This document shows positions 40,568-48,930 of a stretch of DNA of 64,000 nucleotides, in pieces. Origin of the DNA: Pedobacter hiemivivus (lineage in GTDB: Bacteria; Bacteroidota; Bacteroidia; Sphingobacteriales; Sphingobacteriaceae); assembly GCF_004331685.1 (NCBI RefSeq), contig NZ_SJSM01000002.1:434001-498000 (forward strand), written 5' to 3'. A model generated the notes under the pieces. It was not told where the DNA came from. It made no database searches and saw only the letters and a program-made list of their open reading frames with translations. Position 1 is the stretch's first letter. Every line of letters begins with the position of its first letter. Both the position numbers and the translations under genes were made by a program.

Positions 40568-40738
40568 AGTTTTAAAAAATTGCTTACTCTATTAAGGCTT
40601 TTCAGCGTTCGCCATTGGGTGATTCGTATAGATATCAACGGCAGTCAAAAAATGTTACCCCCCTGTTTTAATTTTTTTTATTGCGCTACCAAAAGAAGTT
40701 TTAAATTAGTAGCGATATGCTTGATTATAAATCCACCA

Positions 40739-41308
40739 ATGGCTAAAAACATACATTCAGACCAGCGTTATATTGTGGGACTGGTAAATAATGATACAGC
40801 AATCATTAATGAGATTTATAAGCGTTGTGCCGCTAAAGTCAAATCATGGATCGTATTTAATAATGGGAGTGATGATGATGCTGCGGACATATTTCAAGAG
40901 TCCTTAATGGATATATATAAGCAGGCAAAATATAAGTCACTAGAACTTACCTGCCCTTTCGAGCCTTATATATTATTGATATGTAAACGGAAATGGTTAA
41001 ATGAAATCAAAAAAAGATCAATTCTACCGGTAACAAATAGCGAAGAGGATTTATTACATATCGGAGAAGATACTTTTGCTAATGCAGATTATCTGGAAAA
41101 TCAGGAGGCGCAGTCGAAGTTGTTTTTCAAAGCGTTTGAAAAATTAGGCGAACGCTGTAGAGAGATCATTTCATGGAGCATGAAGGGGGAGGCACAAGAA
41201 AAAGTGGCCGAAACGCTTGGTGTTACTTATGGTTACCTGAGAAAAAAGAAATCTGAATGCATGGCATCTCTGATAAAAATGGTTCAATCTGATAAAACGG
41301 AAGAATAA
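40739..41308 (+). CDS. ECF-type RNA polymerase sigma factor
   Basis: The 189-residue protein starts at MAKNIHSDQ. An upstream in-frame ATG at 40580 would add 53 residues unlike the family. Region 2 (about 20-90, with DDAADIFQESLMDIYKQAK) and region 4 (about 130-185, with EKVAETLGVTYGYLRKKKSE) are visible. The next gene begins at its stop codon and encodes a membrane protein with TPR repeats, a candidate anti-sigma factor. The divergent genes encode the lipoprotein, PKD/barrel and CHAT proteins, its likely regulon. Confidence 0.85.
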   Translation: MAKNIHSDQRYIVGLVNNDTAIINEIYKRCAAKVKSWIVFNNGSDDDAADIFQESLMDIYKQAKYKSLELTCPFEPYILLICKRKWLNEIKKRSILPVTNSEEDLLHIGEDTFANADYLENQEAQSKLFFKAFEKLGERCREIISWSMKGEAQEKVAETLGVTYGYLRKKKSECMASLIKMVQSDKTEE

Positions 41309-42051
41309 TGATGAACGAGGAGAAATTATTAACTGTTGCCCGTTACCTTGAAGGTGATATGGAGCTTCAGGAAAAACAGGAGTTTGAAACTTTGCTTCAG
41401 GTAGATGAAGAGTTAAAATCGCTGTTGGCCGAATATAAGAATGTTCATCAAACCTTAAAGATGAAGATTGCCCCTTCTGAGGACGATAAAGAAGTTGAAG
41501 CAACATTAGCCGCATTCGGTAAACAGTATTTTAAAGATCAGGAACATTCCTCAGCACGAGTGGTTACTTTGCGACCATACCTAAGGTGGATCAGCGTTGC
41601 TGCAATTTTAGTTATTGGGTTGTTTGTATGGGCTCCATGGTCTGTCAATCTTTATGAAAAATACAGCATCAGTAAAGAAATGTCTGTGGTAGAGCGCGGT
41701 GCGGATACTAAAAATAACCTTGAAAAGGCCGCGGATCTTTATAACGCACATGATTTTAGTGCTGCGAGCGCAGTTTTAGCACAGGAATATACACTTTCAC
41801 CAGAAAACACATTGGTGGCTTATTATTACGGAATTACCCTTATTGAAACAGGAAAAGAAAATGATGCGAGGAGCATCCTTACAAAACTGTATGAAGGGGA
41901 ATCTGTATTTAAATATGATGCTGCTTATTACATTGGCTTGAGTTTCTTGAAACAGAAGGATAATCAGCAAGCTTTAGAATGGCTTGCCAAAATTCCTCAA
42001 GGAACAGCTAATTATGATAAAGCTCAGGAGCTTAGCAAAAAGCTACATTAG
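41308..42051 (+). CDS. Membrane-anchored TPR protein, candidate anti-sigma factor
   Basis: The 247-residue protein has an N-terminal cytoplasmic segment (1-90) with EGDMELQEKQEFETLL, a motif seen in Bacteroidetes anti-sigma factors. A single membrane segment follows (92-110), then a periplasmic part with TPR-like repeats (about 130-245, FSAASAVLAQEY, ALEWLAKIPQG). It follows the sigma factor without a gap. The periplasmic TPR repeats could sense or bind the TPR-CHAT protein encoded on the other strand. Function is inferred from architecture and position. Confidence 0.6.
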   Translation: MMNEEKLLTVARYLEGDMELQEKQEFETLLQVDEELKSLLAEYKNVHQTLKMKIAPSEDDKEVEATLAAFGKQYFKDQEHSSARVVTLRPYLRWISVAAILVIGLFVWAPWSVNLYEKYSISKEMSVVERGADTKNNLEKAADLYNAHDFSAASAVLAQEYTLSPENTLVAYYYGITLIETGKENDARSILTKLYEGESVFKYDAAYYIGLSFLKQKDNQQALEWLAKIPQGTANYDKAQELSKKLH

Positions 42052-42082
42052 TTTTTTTACTTTTTTTATTATTAATTTCATA

Positions 42083-42121
42083 TTACAGGCAACCTATGCC
42101 CGCTAATCTGCGTACCTGTAA
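42083..42121 (+). promoter_or_regulatory. Candidate ECF promoter with flanking dyad
   Basis: GGCAACC (42088-42094) and CGTA (42111-42114) are separated by 16 bases, matching the AAC / CGT spacing of ECF promoters. They sit inside the 7-bp inverted repeat TTACAGG (42083-42089) and CCTGTAA (42115-42121). The site lies 25 bases before the GTG of the sigma factor gene, as expected for autoregulation. Confidence 0.55.
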
Positions 42122-42145
42122 GTATAAATGAATTAAAATTTTCAA

Positions 42146-42679
42146 GTGAACGAATTAATCATTCAGGAATTAATAGCCGGTTGTAAGAAAAAAGACAGGA
42201 AATGTCAGAAAGGACTTTACCAGATCTTTTACAGCTATGCTATGCGGATGTGTATTCGTTATGCGAATGATAAAGAAGAGGCCATAGAATTGGTTAATGA
42301 TGGATTCATGAGGGTATTTATCAATATTAACCGGTATGAAGATACAAGACCGTTTAAATCATGGTTAAGTACCATTATGATCAACACTTCGATAGATCAT
42401 TACAGAAAACAAATAAAACGTATTGAAATGGAAGAGCTAAATGCGAGGTATGATATAGAGGATAGGGAGAGTATTCTTTCTCATATTCATTATGAGGATT
42501 TGATTAATCTGGTTCAAAAGCTATCTGTTGCCTATAGAACGGTGTTTAACCTATTTGCAATTGATGGTTATACGCATGAAGAGATTTCGTCAATGCTTTG
42601 CATCTCAGTGGGTACATCTAAGTCTAACCTATTTAAAGCCAGAGAGCAACTGAAAAAAATGCTAAAAACTACGTCGTGA
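42146..42679 (+). CDS. ECF-type RNA polymerase sigma factor
   Basis: The 177-residue protein has region 2 (about 10-80, EEAIELVNDGFMRVFININ) and region 4 (about 120-172, AIDGYTHEEISSMLCISVGTSKSNLFKARE). The start is GTG; the ATG at 42128 is in frame but is followed at once by a stop codon. It heads an operon whose next product looks like an anti-sigma factor. It probably controls its own operon through the motif at 42083-42121. Confidence 0.92.
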   Translation: MNELIIQELIAGCKKKDRKCQKGLYQIFYSYAMRMCIRYANDKEEAIELVNDGFMRVFININRYEDTRPFKSWLSTIMINTSIDHYRKQIKRIEMEELNARYDIEDRESILSHIHYEDLINLVQKLSVAYRTVFNLFAIDGYTHEEISSMLCISVGTSKSNLFKAREQLKKMLKTTS

Positions 42680-42707
42680 TTGGATTATTGATAGATATAA
42701 AACCATT

Positions 42708-43877
42708 ATGGAATTAAACGATAAAGAGTTTGATGCCACCTTTAGACAAAAGGTATTCGATGTTGAGCCTCAGTTTGAGGAAGCGGCCTGGGATAAGATG
42801 GAACAAAAATTGAAGAAACGGGATCGGGTTATATTTTATAGAAAATCTGCAGCGTTGTTGTTATTGCTTTTAATTGGTTTTGGTGCGTATATAACTATAG
42901 GTAACCAATCGACGAAATCTACAGGAGCTATGGTGGCAAAAAAACAGCGCACTAAACCAGTAGGTTCAATTCAGCAAATGGATCGTAAGGATGATGTTAT
43001 TTCGTATCCTACTAAAAAGGTTAAGCCAAGCTTTGTTGTACAAATTACAACTGCGACTCCGGTTTCTGCTCCAATTCAGGTTCTGGTTCCTGCTACTGTT
43101 CCTGCTCTTAGTTCTACTCCTTTAACTGATACCTTAAACAGCTCGATTTTAATACCTGTATTGGCTCAATCAGAACCTATACAAGTGGATTCAAGTGCTG
43201 TTGCGGCATCTGATACAGATTTGCTCCCTGCTTCGCTAGCTTCAGTTATTAAAAAGCAAAAAAAGGCAAGGACTAGGACATGGCCAATGAGTTTGACCTT
43301 GAGTGCCGGGCCAGAGTTTAATTCATCTGGTTTGGTTATTGGGGGCAGAACAGGTTTTAGCGCGGGTGTTGGCTTTAGTATAGGTGTTGCAAAGCGACTT
43401 AAGCTGCAAACCGGGTTAAATTACAGTGCTAAGTATTATGGCGCAGATAACTATGAATATAAATTTAAAAACCAGCAGATGAAATCGATCATTTCGGGGG
43501 TAGATGCTTCTTGTGCTGTCCTTGAAATCCCTTTACTGGCTTCGTTGAATGTTTTAGATGATGTGAATAGAAGCATCGACCTTAATGCCGGTATGTCAAG
43601 CTATTTTATGCTTAAAGAGAATTATACTTACAGTTACACAGCTGCATCGGGTTACCAAGATCGCTTTCAACAAATCAATGGTAAGAACCAACACTATTTT
43701 GGGGTGGTCGATCTTTCTGCAACTTACTATGTAAAACTTAAAAAGGAAAAATTCAGATTAGGGCTTGAGCCTTTTGTAAAAATACCTTTAGTAGGTGTTG
43801 GCGAGGGGCGGGTAAATCTAAAATCAAGTGGAGTTTCATTAAAAGTACGTTATGATCTGGGGAAAAAGAACTACTAG
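42708..43877 (+). CDS. Envelope protein with barrel-like C-terminus, candidate anti-sigma factor
   Basis: The 389-residue protein starts with a cytoplasmic stretch (1-43, FEEAAWDKMEQKLKK), found in Bacteroidetes proteins encoded next to ECF sigma factors. A membrane segment (about 46-65) and a Pro/Thr/Ser-rich linker (about 70-185) follow. The end (about 195-389) resembles an outer membrane beta-barrel of the OmpA/PF13568 type. If the last part sits in the outer membrane, the protein would span both membranes through the long linker. It overlaps the next gene by 26 bases. Confidence 0.65.
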   Translation: MELNDKEFDATFRQKVFDVEPQFEEAAWDKMEQKLKKRDRVIFYRKSAALLLLLLIGFGAYITIGNQSTKSTGAMVAKKQRTKPVGSIQQMDRKDDVISYPTKKVKPSFVVQITTATPVSAPIQVLVPATVPALSSTPLTDTLNSSILIPVLAQSEPIQVDSSAVAASDTDLLPASLASVIKKQKKARTRTWPMSLTLSAGPEFNSSGLVIGGRTGFSAGVGFSIGVAKRLKLQTGLNYSAKYYGADNYEYKFKNQQMKSIISGVDASCAVLEIPLLASLNVLDDVNRSIDLNAGMSSYFMLKENYTYSYTAASGYQDRFQQINGKNQHYFGVVDLSATYYVKLKKEKFRLGLEPFVKIPLVGVGEGRVNLKSSGVSLKVRYDLGKKNY

Positions 43878-44412
43878 TATCCTTTTAGGAGTATCATTTA
43901 CATTGCTACAACTAAGTGCAAATGCACAAAGTTATGTAGGAAAAGGTGTAAAGCTTTCTTTGTTTTCTTCTACACCGGTCGAAGATATCAGAGCTGTTAA
44001 TGTGAAAGGTACGGCTGTATTGGTTGGTAATACCAGAGAGATTGTGGTTCAGGCCCCAATTAAAGGGTTTGAGTTTGATCGGAAACTGATGCAAGAGCAT
44101 TTTAATGAAAATTACATGGAGAGTGACAAGTATCCCATGGCAAAATTTAAAGGAATGATAGACCAGGTCATTGATTTTACCAAAAATGGGGAGTATGATA
44201 TTACTGCCAGCGGGAAGCTTAATGTACATGGTGTAGATAAAATGAGAAGCATACAGGGGAAGGTGATTGTAAAGGATGGAGCAATACAGATTCTGACAGA
44301 ATTTAAGGTGCCTTGTGCCGATCATAAGATAAAAATACCAATCCTAATCATAACTAAGGTTGCTGAGGTAATCAGTATAAAGGTTGATGGTAAACTAAAT
44401 CTCGCAAAATAA
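43852..44412 (+). CDS. YceI-family periplasmic protein
   Basis: The 186-residue protein has a signal peptide (about 1-25, cut after NAQS) and the YceI-like lipocalin pattern: FEFDRKLMQEHFNENYMES (about 71-89) and the KLNVHGVDK turn typical of the family. YceI proteins bind polyisoprenoid or quinone-like lipids in the periplasm. It sits in the ECF operon between the barrel-type anti-sigma candidate and a DUF5777-like protein. Confidence 0.85.
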   Translation: MIWGKRTTSILLGVSFTLLQLSANAQSYVGKGVKLSLFSSTPVEDIRAVNVKGTAVLVGNTREIVVQAPIKGFEFDRKLMQEHFNENYMESDKYPMAKFKGMIDQVIDFTKNGEYDITASGKLNVHGVDKMRSIQGKVIVKDGAIQILTEFKVPCADHKIKIPILIITKVAEVISIKVDGKLNLAK

Positions 44413-45359
44413 TGCTAAATATGAAAAAGACCGGTTTATTGGCAATTGTCCTTTCTTGCTTTTTAATGAATGCCCAAGCTCAGAAAGCAGATTCCTTATT
44501 GAAAACGCTGGATAGCAATAATGGTAGTACTGAAGTGGAAGCTGTGTTTAAGTCCACAAGGGTGGTTTTATCTCAGTCTACCGAAACACAGAAGAAGCAT
44601 GATTTGGATTTACGTATTCGTCATCACTTTGGAGATATTGGGGGCCGATTTGGAAGTTCACATACGCTGTATGGACTTGATGTGGCCTCTGATTTGTTTA
44701 TAGGTTTTGATTACGGCATTACCGATGATTTTACTGTTGGAATTGGAAGAAGTAAGCAGGATGAGCTTTTTAATTTTTCTGGAAAATATAAGCTGTTAAA
44801 ACAAAAAAGCGATGGTGGTATGCCTGTCAACCTAACCTTGTTTGCCCAGATGGGCTGGATAGCAAGGTCTCCTTTTTCCGAAAGTGAATTTTCTAGCTAC
44901 GCCAATCGGTTCTCTTATTTTATTCAACCCATATTTTCCAGGAAATTCTCTTCAAGATTGTCGTTGGAGGTATTGCCTGCTTTGTTGATGAGGAAAAATA
45001 CTACAGAAAGCAGGGATCCTGAAAATCTTTTTTCTATAGGCTTTGCAGGGCGGATGAAACTCAGTAAACGGTTATCCTTTGTTGCCGATTATACATTGGT
45101 AAATGGATTGTCTAGACCAACAGATCTGAGTCAGGCCTATTTTAACCCTTTGGGTGTTGGCCTCGAAATTGAAACAGGCGGGCATATTTTCTCATTAAAC
45201 TTTATGAATTCTGAATATATTCTGGAAAACAACTTTATCCCAGGCACAAAGAAGTCCTGGCAGGATGGAGGCGTACGATTTGGCTTTACTATTTCTAGAA
45301 ACTTTACCCTCTTTAAATCAAAAAATAAAGACCCCGATAAAACATCTAAAATTTACTAA
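44412..45359 (+). CDS. DUF5777-like outer membrane beta-barrel protein
   Basis: The 315-residue protein has a signal peptide (about 1-24, ending NAQAQ) and a barrel-like pattern of alternating hydrophobic strands. The DLDLRIRHHFGDIGG stretch (about 57-71) and GFDYGITDDFTVGIGR (about 97-112) match the DUF5777 family as I remember it. The function of the family is unknown. The gene begins inside the yceI stop (TAATG). Met4 is a plausible alternative start. Confidence 0.7.
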   Translation: MLNMKKTGLLAIVLSCFLMNAQAQKADSLLKTLDSNNGSTEVEAVFKSTRVVLSQSTETQKKHDLDLRIRHHFGDIGGRFGSSHTLYGLDVASDLFIGFDYGITDDFTVGIGRSKQDELFNFSGKYKLLKQKSDGGMPVNLTLFAQMGWIARSPFSESEFSSYANRFSYFIQPIFSRKFSSRLSLEVLPALLMRKNTTESRDPENLFSIGFAGRMKLSKRLSFVADYTLVNGLSRPTDLSQAYFNPLGVGLEIETGGHIFSLNFMNSEYILENNFIPGTKKSWQDGGVRFGFTISRNFTLFKSKNKDPDKTSKIY

Positions 45360-45376
45360 AACTAAAATTTAAAATT

Positions 45377-45838
45377 ATGGAACGTGAAGAATTTATCAAG
45401 TCCTTAGGACTTGGCCTGGCATTGCTATGCACTGGATCTTGTATGTCCGGTTGTGGAAAAGGTGGAACAGGAACGCCTGATCCAGAGACAAAACCCCCAG
45501 TTGGAGGTGGCGGTGGGAGTACAGCTAGTGTTGATCTGGCTAGCCAAATTATGGCGATTGGTGATCAGGCAACAGTAAATGGTGTACTGTTTTTTAGAGT
45601 TGCAGCAGGAAATGTTCCGGCATCCTTTGTCGCCACAGAATCAGTTTGTCCACATCAAGGAGGTAGCCTTGTATGGAAACAAGCGCTAAGTAAGATACAG
45701 TGCCAGTTGCATTTTTCAGAATATGGTACCAATGGGGCAATCCTTCAGGGGCCACAAAATTCAACGGGTAATACCAGGACACTAAAAATTTACAGTACAG
45801 CTGTAAGTGGGACAACATTGACGGCTACTATAGCTTAA
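45377..45838 (+). CDS. Rieske-like [2Fe-2S] lipoprotein
   Basis: The 153-residue protein has a signal sequence with a lipobox-like TGSC or MSGC (Cys22 or Cys26), then a Gly-rich linker. The two Rieske cluster motifs are CPH (Cys91, His93) and CQLH (Cys109, His112). All four ligands are present and the segment between them fits. There is no transmembrane anchor, so it is unlike bc1 complex Rieske proteins and would be a periplasmic or outer membrane electron carrier. It lies 17 bases after the DUF5777-like gene. Confidence 0.85.
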   Translation: MEREEFIKSLGLGLALLCTGSCMSGCGKGGTGTPDPETKPPVGGGGGSTASVDLASQIMAIGDQATVNGVLFFRVAAGNVPASFVATESVCPHQGGSLVWKQALSKIQCQLHFSEYGTNGAILQGPQNSTGNTRTLKIYSTAVSGTTLTATIA

Positions 45839-45886
45839 TATTTCCATACAAATAGCTATATTCAATTGCTAATTATAAAATGCAGT

Positions 45887-46546
45887 ATGGATAAAAAGTA
45901 CGCTAAAGCCAATAAAGTGTTTTTGATGATCGGTTTTATTGTAGGCTGGTTTGCGTTAATCGCACAATTGTATCTGACGATAGTAAATAATGATATTCCT
46001 GTAATGGAGTCTGTAACCAGGTATTTCAGTTACTTCACCATTCTCACCAATATTATGGTGGTATTGTGTTTTACGTTATTGTTGTTTAATTTCAGTAAGA
46101 ACGAGGAAAGCTTTTTTTCAAAGCCAAAGGTTTTGGCAGCAGTTACGGTTTATATCAGTGTAGTTGGGATTGTTTACAATTTAATATTGCGGTTTACATG
46201 GCAGCCAAAAGGCCTGCAGCTTATTGTAGATGAATTGTTGCATGCAGGTCTGCCAGTTCTTTTTATGGTATACTGGTTGATTTTTGCGCCGAAAAGCACA
46301 TTGAAATGGACTGATGCTTTTGCCTGGTTGATCTATCCTTTTGTTTATGTAATATTCATAATGGTAAGGGCTGAAGTTTCTGGATTTTACCCTTATCCAT
46401 TTATTGATGTGGCTGCATTGGGATACAATAAGGTGTTGCTAAATAGCTTTTACCTCTTAATTGTATTTCTGGTATTATCGCTGGGATTGGTTTGGATTGG
46501 GAAATTAATTGCAAACCATCAGAAAAAGAATAAGCATTTAAACTAA
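45887..46546 (+). CDS. Pr6Pr-family integral membrane protein
   Basis: The 219-residue protein has six membrane segments (about 15-35, 50-70, 85-105, 120-140, 150-170 and 180-205) and matches the Pr6Pr/FAR-17a-type pattern (YFSYFTILTNIMVVLCF, near residue 47). The function of the family is unresolved. I take the ATG at 45887; a TTG seven codons upstream is possible. It appears to be the last gene of the ECF operon, followed by a REP-like element and a terminator. Confidence 0.75.
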   Translation: MDKKYAKANKVFLMIGFIVGWFALIAQLYLTIVNNDIPVMESVTRYFSYFTILTNIMVVLCFTLLLFNFSKNEESFFSKPKVLAAVTVYISVVGIVYNLILRFTWQPKGLQLIVDELLHAGLPVLFMVYWLIFAPKSTLKWTDAFAWLIYPFVYVIFIMVRAEVSGFYPYPFIDVAALGYNKVLLNSFYLLIVFLVLSLGLVWIGKLIANHQKKNKHLN

Positions 46547-46567
46547 AAGAGACCGTATCATAAAGCA

Positions 46568-46658
46568 TTCGTCATCCTGAATTTATTTCAGGGACCTCGC
46601 ACGAACTATTCGAAAAACATGCTCAAGAGGGATCCTGAAATAAATTCAGGATGACGAA
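46568..46658. repeat. REP-like nested palindromic element
   Basis: Two perfect 25-bp inverted arms (46568-46592 and 46634-46658) begin with TTCGTCATCCTGAA and are separated by 41 bases. Each arm is itself a palindrome (CCTGAA ... TTCAGG). Elements of this TCATCCTGAA type are scattered in many Bacteroidetes and other genomes. No transposase is nearby. Confidence 0.75.
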
Positions 46659-46665
46659 CGCACAA

Positions 46666-46689
46666 AAAAAGAGCCTGTCAGGCTCTTTT
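46666..46689. terminator. Terminator between Pr6Pr and M3 peptidase genes
   Basis: AAAAGAGCC and GGCTCTTTT enclose a five-base loop (46666-46689). It can serve both convergent genes. Confidence 0.85.
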
Positions 46690-46703
46690 AATTGTTTCTA
46701 AGC

Positions 46704-48848
46704 CTACTTTTCTGGCAAGCCTCTATATTTCTGCATGGCTTTAATATTCGGATCATGACCACGGAAATCGCGGAACATTTTTCCATAATCTTCTGTATTG
46801 CCACGAGAAAGGATCATGTCGCGGAAGCGCTGACCATTGGCAAGGGTTAAGCCACCATTCTCTTCAAACCAAGAGAATGCATCGTGATCCAGCATTTCTG
46901 TCCACAGGTAAGCATAATAACCTGCCGCATAGCCATTACCCCAGATGTGTAAAAAATAGCTGGAACGATAGCGTGGTGGAACATACGATAAGCTTAATCC
47001 TGTTTTTTGAAGTGCTGCGGTTTCAAATTTATCAGCATCCTGCAAAGGTTCAGTTGCCGAAAGTTTATGCCATTGCATATCTAATGCAGCGGCAGCTAAT
47101 ACCTCTGTTAGGGCATAACCCTGGTTAAATTTAGCGGCTTTATTTATTTTATCAACCAATATTTGTGGCATTGGCTGTCCGGTACTGTAATGAATCGCAT
47201 AGTTTTTAAAGACTTGCGGATTTACGGCCCAATGCTCATTAAACTGAGATGGGAACTCAACAAAGTCTCTGGCTACGTTGGTACCCGAAAGAGTAGGGTA
47301 TTCTTGATTGGCAAAAAAACCATGCAAAGCATGTCCAAACTCATGGAACATTGTGGTTACATCATCAAAGCTGATTAACGCAGGTTGTCCGCCAGCGGGT
47401 TTAGTAAAATTGCATACGTTAAAAATAACGGGTTTAGTGCCCATTAATTTCGACTGGCCAACCATGTTGTCCATCCATGCACCACCAGATTTGTTGTCGC
47501 GTTTAAAGTAATCGCAGTAGAACAAACCAATTGTACTGCTGTCTTTATCAAGCAATTCAAACACCTTAACGTCTTTGTGATAAACCGGCAGGTCAGTACG
47601 CTCTTTAAAAGTAATGCCGTACAGTTGAGTGGCAGCGTAGAAAACTCCGTTTTTAAGTACATTATTCAATTCAAAGTAGGGCTTAACCTCAGTTTCATTT
47701 AGATCGTATTTAGCCTTCCGTACTTGTTCCGCATAATAATCCCAATCGTAAGGTTCCAGTTTAAAATCACCTTTTTGTGTATCTATTAGCGATTGAATTT
47801 CTGCAGCCTCTGCATGGGCCTTTGCTGTTGCTGAGGGGACCAGTTTAGCGAAAAATGCTTCAACGGCAGCTGGGGTTTTAGCCATTTGATCTTGTAATTT
47901 CCAGGTAGCATAATTAGGGAATCCCATTAATTTTGCTTTCTCAGCCCGTATTTTGGCAATTTCAACTATCGTTTTTCGGGTATCATTGCTATCGCTTTTC
48001 TCTGCACGATTCCATGAAGCCTCAAATAATTTCTGACGGGTAGCGCGGTTAGATAGCGATTGTAAAGGTGGTTGCTGTGTTGTATTTTGAAGGGATAGCA
48101 ACCATTTTCCGTCCATCTTAGCGGTTTTTGCAGCTTGGGCTGCGGCATTAATTTCACCCGAGGATAAACCTTCCAGATCTGATACGTTATCGGTAACCAA
48201 AGCGCCGGCTTTTGCTGCCGCAAGTAATTGGTTAGAAAACTTTGCACTTAGCGAAGCTTCCTGCTCATTCAGCTTTTTAAGGTTAGTTTTTGAATCTTCA
48301 GAAAGTTTGGCTCCAGCTAATACAAATTTCTGATAAGTATATTCAACTAATTTGTTGGATTCAGGATCTAGATTAAGCGATGCTCTCGTATTGTATATAG
48401 ATTCGATGCGTTTAAATAGTTTCGCATTCAGATATATGGCATCCTGATGTGCGGCTTGTTTAGGCGCTATTTCTTCTTTTATTTTTTGGAGATCATCATT
48501 GGTATTTGCACCTGTCAGTAGACCAAAGACATTATTTACACGGGTCAACATTTGCCCGCTTTTCTCCATTGCTACCAGTGTATTCTCAAATGTGGGGCTT
48601 TCAGTGTTATCTGCAATTGTGTTGATCTCATTTAAATGGATCTTCATGCCTTCCTCAATAGCAGGTTTAAAATCACTATCCTTTATGTGATTAAAGTCAG
48701 GCACCTGATAAGGTAAGGTGCTTTCTTTGAGGAAAGGGTTTGATGTAGAAAGATTTGAATTATCCGATGCTGATTTCTTGCTGCTGTTTTCACATGATGC
48801 AAAAATAGCCAGCATGGCTACTAGTGGTAACTTTAAAGATGTTTTCAT
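46704..48848 (-). CDS. M3-family metallopeptidase (peptidyl-dipeptidase Dcp-like) lipoprotein
   Basis: The 714-residue protein has a lipoprotein signal (lipobox IFASC) and the M3 zinc motif HEFGH at 502-506 followed by a distal Glu in the next helix. The N-terminal helical part fits the thimet-oligopeptidase/Dcp fold. It should release dipeptides from oligopeptides in the periplasm. It is encoded alone, with a long inverted repeat upstream. Confidence 0.92.
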   Translation of the reverse strand: MKTSLKLPLVAMLAIFASCENSSKKSASDNSNLSTSNPFLKESTLPYQVPDFNHIKDSDFKPAIEEGMKIHLNEINTIADNTESPTFENTLVAMEKSGQMLTRVNNVFGLLTGANTNDDLQKIKEEIAPKQAAHQDAIYLNAKLFKRIESIYNTRASLNLDPESNKLVEYTYQKFVLAGAKLSEDSKTNLKKLNEQEASLSAKFSNQLLAAAKAGALVTDNVSDLEGLSSGEINAAAQAAKTAKMDGKWLLSLQNTTQQPPLQSLSNRATRQKLFEASWNRAEKSDSNDTRKTIVEIAKIRAEKAKLMGFPNYATWKLQDQMAKTPAAVEAFFAKLVPSATAKAHAEAAEIQSLIDTQKGDFKLEPYDWDYYAEQVRKAKYDLNETEVKPYFELNNVLKNGVFYAATQLYGITFKERTDLPVYHKDVKVFELLDKDSSTIGLFYCDYFKRDNKSGGAWMDNMVGQSKLMGTKPVIFNVCNFTKPAGGQPALISFDDVTTMFHEFGHALHGFFANQEYPTLSGTNVARDFVEFPSQFNEHWAVNPQVFKNYAIHYSTGQPMPQILVDKINKAAKFNQGYALTEVLAAAALDMQWHKLSATEPLQDADKFETAALQKTGLSLSYVPPRYRSSYFLHIWGNGYAAGYYAYLWTEMLDHDAFSWFEENGGLTLANGQRFRDMILSRGNTEDYGKMFRDFRGHDPNIKAMQKYRGLPEK

Positions 48849-48858
48849 TAGGATATTG

Positions 48859-48912
48859 GTTTTCTTATGAACTAATGTACAAAAATTTGTGCCGATTAGT
48901 TCATAAGAAAAC
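48859..48912. repeat. Perfect 18-bp inverted repeat upstream of the M3 peptidase gene
   Basis: GTTTTCTTATGAACTAAT at 48859-48876 and its exact reverse complement at 48895-48912 enclose 18 bases containing ACAAA/TTTGT. It ends 10 bases before the peptidase ATG (48848), so it lies in the leader or at the promoter. It lacks a U-tract and is therefore unlike a plain terminator. Confidence 0.8.
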
Positions 48913-48930
48913 AGCTCCTAATTCAATGTG

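Noticed and set aside
40648..40690. ECF promoter with GTTACCCCCC before the sigma gene at 40739
   Set aside because: The distance to the next GCGC-type element is 23 bases, too long for ECF spacing; left unassigned.
40580..40738. N-terminal extension of the sigma factor at 40739
   Set aside because: The 53 extra residues do not resemble region 1 of any sigma factor and lie in the divergent promoter gap; the ATG at 40739 gives a normal start.
48859..48912. Invertible promoter
   Set aside because: The 18-base spacer between the arms is too short for known invertible switches and no recombinase is nearby.
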